Shown here piece after piece: positions 23,452-34,753 of a stretch of DNA of 64,000 nucleotides (positions are counted from its first letter, which is position 1; every line of letters starts with the position of its first letter). The position numbers were made by a program, and so were the translations under genes. This stretch comes from Paracamarosporium sp. OC-R06-R3 (taxonomy: Eukaryota > Ascomycota > Dothideomycetes > Pleosporales > Didymosphaeriaceae), in the NCBI GenBank assembly GCA_019828545.1, contig JACVRA010000341.1:1-64000 (forward strand), written 5' to 3'. The notes under the pieces were generated by a model. The model searched no databases. It was not told the origin of the DNA and was given only the letters and a program-made list of their open reading frames with translations.

Positions 23452-25012
23452 CTAGTCGACACGTCGCTCTCTGCCCCAAACCTCATCTGCGTTCTTCTTG
23501 CCCTTCGTTTCGGGCACGAACCAGCTAATGAATACAAAGAAAGCTGCAGAAAGCGCCGCAAAGATGATGTAAACTTTCCCGTGTAATTTTGCGCTCGCCA
23601 GTGGGAAAAACTGCGCAACGAGGAACGTAGCGATCCAGTTCGCCGCCAGCGCGATGCTCTGAGTCGCGCCCACCGCCTCCGGACCGACCAGTTCGGCAGA
23701 GAGTATGAAAGGAACTGGACCGAGTCCGAGCGCAAAACTGGACACGAAAAGCAACACAGCCACTGCTGACAGAACAGGAATGGAGCGCATGATGCCTATG
23801 GCGAGGAGGAGAGAGGATATGCCCATGCCCGCAAGAGATTGGAGCAAACATGCTTTGCGGCCCAACTTGTCTGGCAGAGGTGCGCAACCAGTGGTAACAA
23901 CGATGTTGACAGCTGATACTGCCAGGTTGAGAAGGGCTGAATTTGAAGCAAGCAAATCTGCCAACAGCGACACGCCATACATGACGATGCTGTTAATACC
24001 GCTGAGCTGCTGGGCGAGCATGATCATGATAACCGCAAAAGCAGCCTTTTGGTAATCCGGGTGACGCAGGACTTGGGCGATATTGAGGGCTTCGTCATTG
24101 CTAGAGCGGTTCTTCAGCGTTGAAGGCTCCTCGTCGTTGCGCAGGAGGGTTTGCTCTTCGTCTGAACTTCCATTAGCTCTTTACTATGATTTCTTGTGTA
24201 GAACATACCATTGACACTCTGAGCCCCGTCAACGCCCCAGCTGCTGAACTCGTCATTGATGTCCTTGTTTTCCCCTCGGATATTGCGCAACGCCTTCTTC
24301 GCTTGAGATGTATGGCCCTGTTCCGCGAGGAACTTGGGGCTCTCCACCGACAAGAGCAGGCCCACGCTCTGGAGCACCCCAATGACGCCTCCGGCCGCCA
24401 GTATGATCCTCCAGTATTGATCATGGCTGAGAAAGTAGCCCAGCAGCTGCGTGAGAAGAATTCCCACATTACACATAATTTGTGTGAAAGCGCCAAAGAA
24501 GCCCTTCTGCGCCGGCGGTGCGATCTCTGAAATGTATATGGGTACTACGACCACGGATGCGCCAGCGCCCACGCCCGAGAGCAGCCGTCCCACCGCCATG
24601 ACGCCGATGTTGGGTGACAATGCCTCGAACACAGGCCCGACGATAAAGAATATCGAGGTCAGCTGCATGGTGCGTCGTCGTCCGTATTTTCCGGCCAGTG
24701 GACCAGCAGAGAGCGCACCGAGCAGCCCTCCGAGCGTGTACATGGAGCCCACGACGCCCCATTCCGTGGGTGACATTTCGATGCATTGTGGGAGGCTGGC
24801 CGAGGCGGCGACGATGGAGTTCTTCTTGCAGCGAATGACATCTTCGGGTGCGTTGAGCTCGGACTGGGCGGGTTAGCTGCTGGTTGCGTTGCTGGTACGT
24901 AGGGAGGGGGAGATACCAGGTGGAAGCCAAACAGAAGCGGGCCGAGTGTGGCAACGAAGAGGACGTAGACAAAGTAGGGCGTGAGATCGCTGAACCAGGA
25001 GCGGGGGTCCAT
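23452..25012 (-). CDS. MFS sugar porter (Vps73/YBR241C-like)
   Basis: Three exons, about 486 aa: 25012-24917, 24863-24209, 24161-23452; introns of 53 and 47 nt. It has the hallmarks of the sugar-porter family: GPLLFGFHL in helix 1, KYGRRRTMQ after helix 2, GRLLSGVGAGAS with VPIYISEIAP, VESPKFL before the central loop, QQLSGINSIVMYG in helix 7, DKLGRKA, and PETKGK after helix 12. About twelve hydrophobic segments are visible. The overall resemblance is to the yeast Vps73/YBR241C group of hexose-transporter-like proteins, so vacuolar location is possible but inferred. The start is the only ATG in the first exon; a TTG lies three codons upstream. Transported substrate is unknown. Confidence 0.9.
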
Positions 25013-25567
25013 GATGGTCAAGCCTCCAGGAGTGATGTGGAAGCTGGCGCGGTGCTGCGATACGTGTCAGCCTGCCTTTTGTGGCAAGGCAAGTGCAGAT
25101 ATGCAATCATGACATGCTGAGCGGATGGCACAGGGGACACGACGCACCTCAGCCAGATGTAGAAGATCTTCGCGGCGCCTTCATGCAGCAACAAGCACGA
25201 TGGTCAGGGTGGATGCGCGCTGGAGCTGCGTGAAGCAAGGTTGGTGTGGGGAAGCTGCGACCTTGGCCGTGGTTGGTCGTCCCTTCCAACGCAAGACGTG
25301 CGGCTCTGCGGGGAGCGCGGCCAACCATTCAATGCGCAGCTGGCAGCCTCCGCCAACGCGTCTCAGCGCTCAACATGCAGTCTACGCCTCTGCAGCTGCA
25401 GCGCTGACCGCAGCTCGTCTCATTTCCTCCCGGCCAAACACAGAGGCAGCACGCTCCACATTCCGCCCTCCCGGCGTCTGCTACTCGCCGTTCCGCGGCC
25501 TGCGCGCCGTATCTGCCGACTGTGGACCGCGAAGCCATCTAAACGAGCAGCACGCGATGCCCCCAAG
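25013..25567. promoter_or_regulatory. Divergent promoter region (MFS / SSN3)
   Basis: This 555-bp region separates the start of the transporter (minus) from the proposed first SSN3 ATG at 25568 (plus). It is GC-rich, and frames that stay open appear to be composition effects. No clear TATA motif seen. Confidence 0.4.
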
Positions 25568-27299
25568 ATGAATCAGCCCTCAGCTAGTAATCCTCCGTCC
25601 TCAGGAGGTCCGCCGTCCGCCAACGCCCGGCAACAGCCCCGGAACAGTGTCGTGGCCGCCTTCAACGGTTCGTGTCTCTGATTCATCTCTCAATCGTCGA
25701 GCAAGAGTAGGGGTCTGTTGCGCTACCCTCCCTGCCCCACAGTAACTTTGCACTTCCGTTTCGCTTTTCTTTTGCCCGTTGGCGTTTTGTTGAACCGGCG
25801 CCTGCTGATCGTCCTTCGCTTGATCATCCTCGCCAGCCCGCATTCCGAGTCGGATCCTGGGTTTTCCTACATCCGACCTTACATCTTTTCAAATCCCATC
25901 TTAGTCACCGTTGTCGCGTATAATCTCCATCAGGATCTTCTTTCCTTTTTGAAATTTTAATAATTAATCTGTGAAGACATACTAAGTCTGTGGCTGGTCA
26001 GATCCGGCGGATTCCAAGGACGCAATGTTCACCGGCTACAACACCAAAAAGCGGGTCAACGAGCGCTACAAGATTATCGGCTTCATCTCCAGCGGCACAT
26101 ACGGGAGGGTCTACAAAGCGGAGACTCGCAATACCAACTCACCCAGCATGAAGCTTTTCGCTATCAAGAAGTTCAAGCCCGACAAAGAAGGAGAACTCCA
26201 GTACTCGGGAATCAGCCAGTCGGCGATAAGGGAGATGGCGTTGTGCACCGAGCTCGCGCATCCTAACGTAGTGCACACTGTTGAAATTATCCTAGAAGAG
26301 AAGTGTATATTTATCGTCTTCGAGTATGCGGAGCATGACCTCCTGCAAATCATCCACCACCATAACACCGGAGGCCAGGGAGGGCGACAAGCAATCCCTG
26401 CAAGGACCATCAAGAGCATATTATGGCAGCTACTACAGGTGAGCCCCTGAGTGGCCTGTTTACGATGATATACATAGTCTAACATCACATAGGGTTTGGT
26501 GTATCTGCACAAAAGTTGGGTCATGCACCGCGACCTGAAGCCCGCCAACATCATGGTCACCTCTGCCGGCAAGGTAAAGATTGGTGATCTAGGCTTGGCA
26601 CGCCTGTTCCAGAAACCCCTTCAGTCCTTATTCTCCGGAGACAAAGTTGTCGTTACTATCTGGTATCGCGCCCCGGAGCTCTTGCTGGGCAGTCGACATT
26701 ACACGCCTGCCGTCGACCTTTGGGCCGTGGGTTGTATTTTCGCCGAGCTTCTTTCCCTTCGTCCCATTTTTAAAGGTGAAGAAGCAAAGATGGACGGTAA
26801 GAAAACCGTCCCTTTCCAACGCAACCAAATGCAAAAGATTGTCGAGATAATGGGTATGCCCTCCAAGGAACGCTGGCCCCTCATCACCTCGATGCCCGAA
26901 TACCCACAGCTATCCTCCTTGGCCGCTGGAAATGCGCGGTTCCACCGTCCCCAAGGATTGGAGAACTGGTATCAAGGCTGCCTCAAGAACAATCAATACC
27001 CGCCTGGCGCTGGACCGGACACGCCGGGACCAGAAGGCTTTGATCTGCTACAGCAATTGTTAGAATACGATCCGTCGAAGAGATTAACCGCTGAAAAAGC
27101 ACTGCTGCATCCATACTTCACGAGCCATGGGAAGCCGAGCGAGAATTGTTTTCAGGACAGTAAAATCAAGTATCCAGTCAGGAGGGTCAGCCAGGAGGAT
27201 AACGACATAAGGACGGGGAGTTTGCCAGGAACAAAGAGGAGTGGATTGCCAGATGATTCGTTGATTGGAAGACCGGCCAAGAGGCTGAAGGAAGGATAA
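25568..27299 (+). CDS. SSN3: CDK8-type Mediator kinase Ssn3/Srb10
   Basis: The core is 26025-26438 and 26493-27299 (intron of 54 nt), giving 406 aa from MFTGYNTKKRV. It is the cyclin-C-dependent kinase of the Mediator CDK8 module, which phosphorylates the RNA polymerase II tail and transcription factors. Motifs in order: glycine loop SSGTYGRVY, AIKKFKPDKEG, the CDK8-specific C-helix SQSAIREMAL, EYAEHDLLQIIHHH, catalytic loop HRDLKPANI, DLG in place of DFG as in fungal orthologues, GDKVVVTIWYRAPELLLG, and FKGEEAKMDGKKTVPFQRNQ. The activation loop lacks the usual phosphorylated Thr, as is normal for CDK8. An upstream exon, 25568-25667, followed by a 334-nt intron ending at 26001, joins in phase and adds 41 residues. 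This extension is plausible but less certain than the core. Confidence 0.93.
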
Positions 27300-29054
27300 G
27301 ATATGGTGATCAGTCAAAACAAGGCGCGCAATAGCGGCCACAAGACAATAACCTTTGCGCACGGAGCAGGAAAAATGTCCTTTTCAATGGCATGCCAATG
27401 GAGCTAGGCACAGAAAGTGTTGATTGCCTGAAAGCTCAACAGACTGGCAATCAACACACCAGCGCCGACGAAGCCTCTTACGACAACAATCACTTGTCAT
27501 CGGCCCGCTATATTGGCACCCTACCAGTGTTTTACAGGCCAAAACTAGCATCCTGGCCCGGGCTACAACTTTAGCACCTCGGAATCTTTAAGTCCCATTT
27601 GAGGCTTGGGCGATTGAAATCATTCAGCCCCGCCGTCAATCGATCGACCGACGGCCTCTTCCGACCCACATTTCTTTCACCACCTTCACTCCTTGAGGAA
27701 TAACCGGCCGTCACTTTTGTTACACACTGCACCCTTTTTCGAGTCTCGTCCAGACTCGACTTCGGGTGCGTGCAGGTACTCTCTACCCCCACCTTTTAGA
27801 ACAGGCACGGTCTTTGCGCGACAATTTTGACCGCAGCTACTAACATGTACAACCGCGGACATTCGTTTCAATCACTGGAAATATACAGCATGAAGGCGAA
27901 AGAAGAGTGGACATGGTGGCATGTGATTGGTGAAGTTGATGAAGGTGGAAGTAGTTGGGATAGCACGTAGTGGCATGTGCATGCACGGCAGCTGTCTGTA
28001 CGCAGAGCGCATGGTGGGTGTAACATTCGCTGCTGTGACCGATGTGGCACAGTATCGGACATTGGCATATATTCGTACCACCATCTATCATATCGTCACG
28101 TCACTCTCATGGTGTGCTTCTTCTCCAAGATGATTCTTCACTCGTTCAGCTTGGATGCTCTTACGACAAAAGTTCGCAAAATTGATACCAGGCGTTCAAC
28201 AAGCTCTCGCTGCGTTTGCACAACGTCCAGTCGTGGTCGTTACCCATATTTCCGAAGTACACAACAAGAGTATAGCGGCCAGCAGCATCAGTGGGTCTCT
28301 GCTGTGGCCCGTACTTGGTTGTGTCTTAATCATTAAACATATACAGGTGACTGCTTCTCTACAGGGCATGGTTTGCTATTACATTCGATTGGTTCACTGA
28401 TCGGCTAGTAGCGTCGGTGCCTGGTCACAATGGCGAAGCGTTTGCGATACCTCACCTCGAAACTCGACTTGAGGCCACTATCGACACATTGCTGTCCCCC
28501 CCCCCCCCTGTAGATGAACGCACGCCGATTTCGGTATCCAACGAACGCATTGTCTTTGGGTCCAATGAGCTTGTCACCGTGACAGTCACTGTGTGTTTGG
28601 GAGATTTGCCTGGTGTTAAAGCAAAGGTCGTATCTGATTCTATGAACAAGGAACCCCATGCAGTACAATATCTCAAAGCCTTGCTCAATCACGGTGCCAA
28701 CGCCCTTCCCGTGGGATACTCTGCCCCATATCGCTTGTAACGTGACAACCGACAGACACTGGAGTGTTTGCGGGGCAGGAGGTGAAGCAGGAAGGTGCAA
28801 CCGCAGCAACCACGCCATTGCAACGAGTTGCCCAACGCTCTTTCTACCTTGAAAAGCTGACATTCCACCCCGCCTTTTGGCTGCCGCTCTCTTCTACTTT
28901 CTTTCTCCACAGCCGCTCCTAGACAACCTAGTCACTCATTAATCCACCGAACTGCACGACATCGTCACCGATCAACTGCACTCACCTAGGACCTCTGCTC
29001 CGTATTCTTTTTCGAAAACGAAACCTGATCGCTGTTATCTACACAGTCAACTCC
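27300..29054. other. 1.75-kb intergenic region
   Basis: No supported gene. It contains a run of 13 cytosines at 28496-28508, which is prone to length change and sequencing error. Several short frames on both strands lack domain or splice evidence. The right end is the 5' leader of the CAP gene. Confidence 0.4.
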
Positions 29055-29774
29055 ATGAGGTTTTTCACCCTCATCGCCGTTCTGGTAGCTGCCGTGCTGG
29101 CTGCCCCAAACATCAACCTCGCTACCCGAGATGCCCGCGACAGCCACGAGGTGCCTGGGATCGACGACAAGGAGTTCATTGGTACTGTGCTTAACGCTCA
29201 CTGGTACTGGCGACGCATCCACTGCGCTCAAGACCTCCAATGGAACACCACCCTAGCCGCCATGGCGCAGAGAGACGTGCGCACCTGCACTAACAGACTG
29301 CAGCACATGATAAGTGTCGACGCCAGTGTATACTCGTTGGCAGGCTGACACTCGTAGCACCGTGCCGGCAGCAACCTCAGTGGACAGGGGCCTTCTCCCA
29401 AGAAGCGCAAGGACTTAATTGAGATGGCGCGCGTGATGGTCCACGGCTGGCACGAGGAAGAGATGTTCTACGACTACTCGACGCGCAAATCGAAGAATAA
29501 CCGCGAAGTCCTGCACTTCTCGCAGCTGGTCTGGCGCGACTCGAGCCAGCTCGGCTGCGCCGTCACCGACTGCTCTGATGTGCCGGACGCTAGCTTCCCC
29601 GGTCGCCTCTACTGCTGTAAGCGCTGTGTGTTCACTAGATGTTCAAGCTGACGCCGCTAAGACTACGATCCCATCGGAAACAACGTCGCAGGCAACTTCT
29701 TCGCCGACAACGTGTGGCCGCCCATCTGCGCCGATCCTAGCAGGGAGGAACTCAAGGCTCGCTTTGGCTTCTGA
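29055..29774 (+). CDS. Secreted CAP/SCP (PR-1-like) protein, first splice junction unresolved
   Basis: Signal peptide MRFFTLIAVLVAAVLAAPN, then CAP domain elements: LNAHWYWRRIHCAQDLQWNTTLAAMAQ, then HRAGSNLSG (in the position of the CAP GEN motif), DLIEMARVMVHGWHEEE, HFSQLVWRDSSQLGCAVTDC, and after a 45-nt intron (29617-29661) YDPIGNNVAGNFFADNV ending in PPICA. The final exon is 29662-29774. The first intron must remove an in-frame TGA at about 29346-29348. The acceptor CTCGTAG before 29358 restores the frame, but no good GT donor lies at the expected place after RLQH: the sequence there reads CACATGATAAGT. CAP proteins bind sterols or act at the host interface. This copy may be intact with an odd junction, or a recent pseudogene. 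Confidence 0.7.
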
Positions 29775-31189
29775 TGTCTCGAATATCCGCAAGTCCTGTA
29801 TATTTGATAGAGAATTGCACGAGTCCTAAATCGCGGCATGCGCTCGATGGCCGTGGTATGAAAAGGCATGATATACGGACTCTTGGTCTTCCTCCGCGCT
29901 CTTCCTCTTCTTGCGCCCTGTCTCTCGGCGTTTGTAGAATACCTGAGTGTTTCCAACACTTCCGGCATACTAGGGGGGAAGGTTGGTGCTGCGTTTGGCA
30001 TTCTCCGATATGATGTGCCGCTGAAACCCTCGATTGGAATGGGGAAGATTGGCTCTATTGATTAATTAGGGATGAGATAATTATAATCTCAGTTTTACTC
30101 TTGATATTTTTTTTTTCAATTTCTGCTTCAATGAAGTCTGATGTTTACTCACGCACACAGGTGTGAGTTACCACCATGATCCTCGATTTCCTCTTTTCCT
30201 CGTCTCATCGTGAAGGCTGATATTCGACTATCTACGTTTGCACGTCATCTTCCCTTACCAACATCACGCTTCTTGCTCCAATCTTTTACATGCCCACACG
30301 CACAAACCCAAGCATAAGATTTCTCTGCCATTTCTGAATCAAGGTACATGATACGCTATCTGTTGTTCATAGTCGAAGCTGCGTAATGAGATATATAGTG
30401 TGGTGGAGCATAATATTCAGGTCACATTGGTGGCAGAGGAAGTCGGCCCCGATGAGGTCTTAGAGCGTGAGGGAAAGCAAGGAGAGATCAGCATCACCAC
30501 GAGCACTAGAAAAGGCATCCGTTAGAGTATAGAGCCTAGATGGGCAGAGAACGGCGATGCGATAATTATCTCCCGATAAAATCTCAGGACATTCCGCCCT
30601 ACCACAATAGGGGAAAGGAAAGGACGATGTTTCGTGCATGGGAGTGTGTTGTGGGTAGAGGGAGAATGGGTAAGAGAGGACGAACATGAGCGGGTACGGA
30701 AGGGGTCGTATCGCGGTTAGACTGCGGGGAGTGTAAGCTTTGTTGGTGATTCATGGGATATCGTTCGTATATATAGTTGAGTGCGGTAGTGATCTGGAAC
30801 ATAGAGGGTGTAAAGAGGAGTCCTGCTTGTAGGTGAGTAGGATACGGTTTGTGAAGGGTCAAATTGTTTTCGTAGCCAATCTTTACGACTCGTTCGTCCC
30901 CTTGTACCCATGACATCTAGATTCAAATTTTCTACTCGTGCTCATTAACAAGGAGGATCCGCCGGTACCCCCTCGTTTGTCTGACGCGCACGGACCAATG
31001 ACGACCCCACTTGCAGGGCGTAGCACATACCAGATCAGGCACTCACATTGTCACTTCGATAATACTGTGGCCATAATGAGGATCTGTTCAGGCAGCTACA
31101 TTCCGTTGATTATAAGTAACTAGATACATGCTCCACTTTCGGGAGCATTTCGTATATTATGATTGCGACTGAAAGACCGTCATAGCGAA
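29775..31189. other. Intergenic, no supported gene
   Basis: AT-rich in parts, including a T run near 30108-30117. Short frames lack family evidence. Nothing else recognised. Confidence 0.4.
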
Positions 31190-32080
31190 ATGCGCACTGA
31201 GCAGCATGCACGCGAGTTGGACTCATTGTTTGCAGAAGTTATCGGACCCAGACCTGTCCCAAAAACTTTGTATCGACAGATAATCGGCTGGCTCACGCCA
31301 CTGAACCCTTTTGCATCGCCCTCCTCCTCCACGCCTACATCGCGCTTATTCGCCGACGTACCCCCTTCCACATTCATCTTCCTCACCGGCCTCGATGGCC
31401 ATGGAAAAACCACTTTGCTACGACAGTATCTAGCTCCGCAGCCCAAAAGCGTCAAAACAGTCATCCCCGCAATCGCAATTAATATAGAAGAGTTGCAAGT
31501 TGGACCGGCCTTCTTCCAGGCGTATGACCTCGGTGGCTGCCATCCAGATGGGATTTCCCGTCTTGCGGAGGCGTTTTTCAAGAGGGCAGATGCAGTGGTG
31601 TATTTCGTGGATGCTGCGAATCGCGATAGCGTTTTAGACGCAAGGGAACAGTTGATGCTGCGTGGACTGGTGCCTAGCAATGGGGGGATGAGGGAGGGTG
31701 TCCCGCTGCTGGTTTTGGCAACGAAGATTGATCTTGAGGTATGTTGCTGGGTGTTGTTATAACACGCTTGGTGGAAGTATAGCTGACTTGGTTGTGATAG
31801 AACGCCAGACGACCGGACCAGCTGGAGACATACTTCATCGAGAATATCTCGACATCGATTGGTAAGCGGCCTACGGTGAGTCATGGCTTTTTAGACTGCT
31901 GATATGTGTGATCTGACTTCTTCGCAGCATGTAGCTGGTGTCAATCTCAAGACCGGACAAGGAGTGCTGGAGGCTTTTTCTTGGCTAAGCGATACGTTGA
32001 TGAATAAACCATCCCTCGGACAGTCTTCAAACTCCGAGAAGGCTGTGTTGACTGAGAAAGCCAGTTCTGCGTCTTCTTGA
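31190..32080 (+). CDS. Arf/Sar-like small GTPase, atypical
   Basis: Three exons, about 258 aa: 31190-31738, 31801-31875, 31928-32080; phases agree. The G1 loop GLDGHGKTT (67-75) follows an N-terminal extension of some 60 residues. The switch region shows AYDLGGCHPD, matching the DxGG of Arf/Sar proteins. The base-recognition motif reads ATKIDLE, with Thr where NKxD has Asn. The last exon has HVAGVNLKTGQGVLEAFSWLSDTL, the Arf/Sar G5 and final helix, and then a Ser-rich tail. The length exceeds the usual 180-190 aa of Arf proteins. No N-terminal Gly for myristoylation follows the Met. It probably works in membrane traffic, but it belongs to none of the standard Arf or Sar1 groups that I can name. 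Confidence 0.82.
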
Positions 32081-32491
32081 ATAACACATGGCAGTTGGTT
32101 GTCATGAGGCCTTATATTAATCCCTGCAGGAGTACTCAGATTCCTCCAAGAGATACTGAGACTTGTCGCATTCCGTACTCCATACCGAATTTGCGATACA
32201 CATGTCAAACACGACGTGGCCCTATAGAAGGTCCTGAGTTGCATAATAATAGGAATTATGAGATATTTTTGATTCTTTGATCGCATGTAGATGAATCGCC
32301 ACTGTTACGGATGCATAATGCGCCCTCGAAGAAAAATGTATTAATAATGTAAAAAGCCGGTTGAATTTATATGCGATTCTCATGGGAAGCTACAGCAGTG
32401 TTCTCGGGCCGACACACTAGCTAGACTAGATAAACCTTAACCGAAAAGACGAAACCTGGTTCGGCGACGCCAACAAAAACACGCGCAAGGT
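32081..32491. other. Intergenic, short
   Basis: 3' flank of the GTPase gene and 5' leader of the kinase-like gene. Nothing further seen. Confidence 0.4.
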
Positions 32492-33442
32492 ATGGCTCAC
32501 GATCAACCTACCAAGCAAACTACCGAGCACCCTATTGATCAGTCTAATGAGCAGCTTGACGATCAGCCCAACGCCAGCGTCAGGCTTTACTCGGCTGAGC
32601 GAGTTCTTCCTGGATACCCTTTCGACAAGTATATGCCTCTTGCCGAGATTGGCGACGGAGATAACGGCATCGTCTATCTCTCATTAAGCAGGCAAGATTA
32701 CAACGTCGCTCTCAAAACAAAAAACTCGAATACCTTCGACGAGTTGAGATCGAAACTAGTAGCCGTAAAAATCAGCCGGAATCGAGATGCGCCCGCCAAC
32801 AACGAGGTCGACAACTTAAAAACTCTTCAGATGAATGTGAACAAGGATACGCAAGATCTTTTTATATCTTTGATTGAACACGGCCCCCATTGGCACGTGA
32901 CAAAGGCAATCATCCCGTCGATACAACTATCCACGATAGATACACCTCTCCCCAAGGAATTGTTTCTGCATTTGTTTCTGGAGGTGACGAGAGCGTGTCA
33001 CTTCATGCACAATGTCTGCACACCTCCTTTGGCGCACAACGATCTCCATTCCGGAAACGTACTGATCGATTTCAACAAGAAAACAGCTCTCGGCTTTCCT
33101 TCAATTGTTCTTTTGGACTTCAGTAAGAGCAGGACTCCAACAAGCCAAACGATCGCTCAGGATCTCAGCAGGGTTGTTGATCGCATGATGGCTAGGATGG
33201 GATATTACCCTAAGTGGCCTTATTATGAGGGCTTAGAAGTACTTCATCTGTATCTCTCAGGTGACCCTAATTCAAGATCATTCCAAGAATTGGGTGACTT
33301 GCTCCAAGCTGAGTTAACGAAGGCGCTGGCTGTAGCGACACCACAGATGGTTAGCTTCGCCGTTAACTTCTTTGCTGAACGGGTTGCCAAGCAAGAAGTT
33401 ATCCTCAAGGAAGATTTTCGCAGAAGTGGACTGATGCATTAG
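32492..33442 (+). CDS. Protein-kinase-like protein with altered DFG motif
   Basis: Single exon, 316 aa. A Gln/Asn/Asp-rich start of about 35 residues precedes a kinase fold: glycine loop EIGDGDNGIVY, VAVKIS with the ATP-binding Lys, NNEVDNLK with the helix-C Glu, catalytic loop HNDLHSGNVLI (HxD and Asn kept), and LLDFSKS, where Ser replaces the Gly of DFG. The C-lobe after the activation segment is short and lacks a clear APE motif. Catalytic Lys, Asp and Asn are present, so activity is possible but not assured. Such divergent, lone kinase domains are common in fungal accessory regions. The physiological substrate is unknown. Confidence 0.75.
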   Translation: MAHDQPTKQTTEHPIDQSNEQLDDQPNASVRLYSAERVLPGYPFDKYMPLAEIGDGDNGIVYLSLSRQDYNVALKTKNSNTFDELRSKLVAVKISRNRDAPANNEVDNLKTLQMNVNKDTQDLFISLIEHGPHWHVTKAIIPSIQLSTIDTPLPKELFLHLFLEVTRACHFMHNVCTPPLAHNDLHSGNVLIDFNKKTALGFPSIVLLDFSKSRTPTSQTIAQDLSRVVDRMMARMGYYPKWPYYEGLEVLHLYLSGDPNSRSFQELGDLLQAELTKALAVATPQMVSFAVNFFAERVAKQEVILKEDFRRSGLMH

Positions 33443-34753
33443 GAATTTTGCCTCAGGACATCATGTGCAGTTTGCTATATCAAGGCGTCTAGGATATTGG
33501 CTAATAAGCCGTGTGTTATAGGACAGTTTGAATCGTGTAACCCGTTTCCTACGTCTAGATTACCTTCAATTTAATTCATATGAGCTTCCTCCAGTAGCGT
33601 ACCACATATCCTTCCCCTCAGCACTATTGCCATGCCTTTACTACTCTAGATTCTCGTAGAATGGTTTTATCTAAGCCTTACGTAAAACTACCTGTGACAG
33701 CAAACACAAGGCTGATTATGGCTTGTCAATGTCGCATTGAGGTTTCAATGCCTTACAAAGGTTCGTATTTCTAACCAAGGCATTCACCGATCTCGCTTAG
33801 TCCAAAATAACCCCGCACCGGCCTACATAATACAGACTGTGCAATCTACCTATCTCATACAGGGATTCCGAGGTTTTAGTTTGATTGGTGGGGGAGAGGA
33901 TGGCGCGAAGAAGATGTTGTGGGGGTGAGAAAGGGGGTGGTTCTTGTGCCGGATATGGGCTGCTACGCTAATATTGCGCGGGTAGGTCTGGTTCCAAGAT
34001 GTCTTAAGATACAGGACATGCGATTGGTTGATGAGTACTAAAAGGTTGAGGAGTGTACTGAGGCGTGGATGACATGAAGAGTATCGCGCTACCAGGACAG
34101 AAGGAGTGGCGGTGGCTTTGGGCAGCAGGGGAGCAGCTGTGAGAGCTATCTACATTTATTCATGGGATTTACGTTTCAATGTATGAACCTAATTTTTTTC
34201 GCCACACGAACAGTGCACAGCTATGGTAGACTGTATGGTAACACTATTGTTATATCGACAAGGATATCTTTTTGGGAAAGACTTTGGGAGTGAATTGTGC
34301 CTATGTTCTTCATAGAAAATTCCTAGATACTTCTCGAGACACAGGGGCTTTGCTAGATCAAAACAGGCGCATCGCAGGTAAGGGCTCAGTCTACCTTATC
34401 GAGATTCATTACGGTCTTTCACTTGTGTGTACGCCACAGCTGGGAGTTACATATTCCTACCTCTCTGAAATGATATGGGTGGTGTTGATTTCCGGCAAGG
34501 CCGTGCTGAGGATGTCAGTATTCTCACGGTACGTCTCAATGTCCTCACCATCGCTTGTAACGCCAACCTGAACTGGTTTTACCCATGTTAAGCATGTATT
34601 CACCACAATATATGATAACCTCGTTTCCACTATTCTTATGAATTCTTCTATCTAGATGTCCCATTAAAGCCTTCGATCGACAAATTTCGCGGATCATGGT
34701 CCCAATCTACAATCCCAACGGACCCAAACACCTCAATCAGTTCCGTCCCTTGT
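33443..34753. other. Intergenic, no supported gene
   Basis: Several short plus-strand frames without domains. The minus-strand end is the 3' flank of the small secreted protein. Nothing else recognised. Confidence 0.4.

Noticed and set aside
25125..25571. 148-codon plus-strand frame upstream of SSN3
   Set aside because: GC-rich, Arg/Ala/Ser composition with no domain, and it overlaps the divergent promoter; more likely a composition effect.
14439..34545. 17-nt identity (GTACGTCTCAATGTCCT) at 14440 and 34529
   Set aside because: A match of this length is plausible by chance in 64 kb, and flanking sequence does not align.
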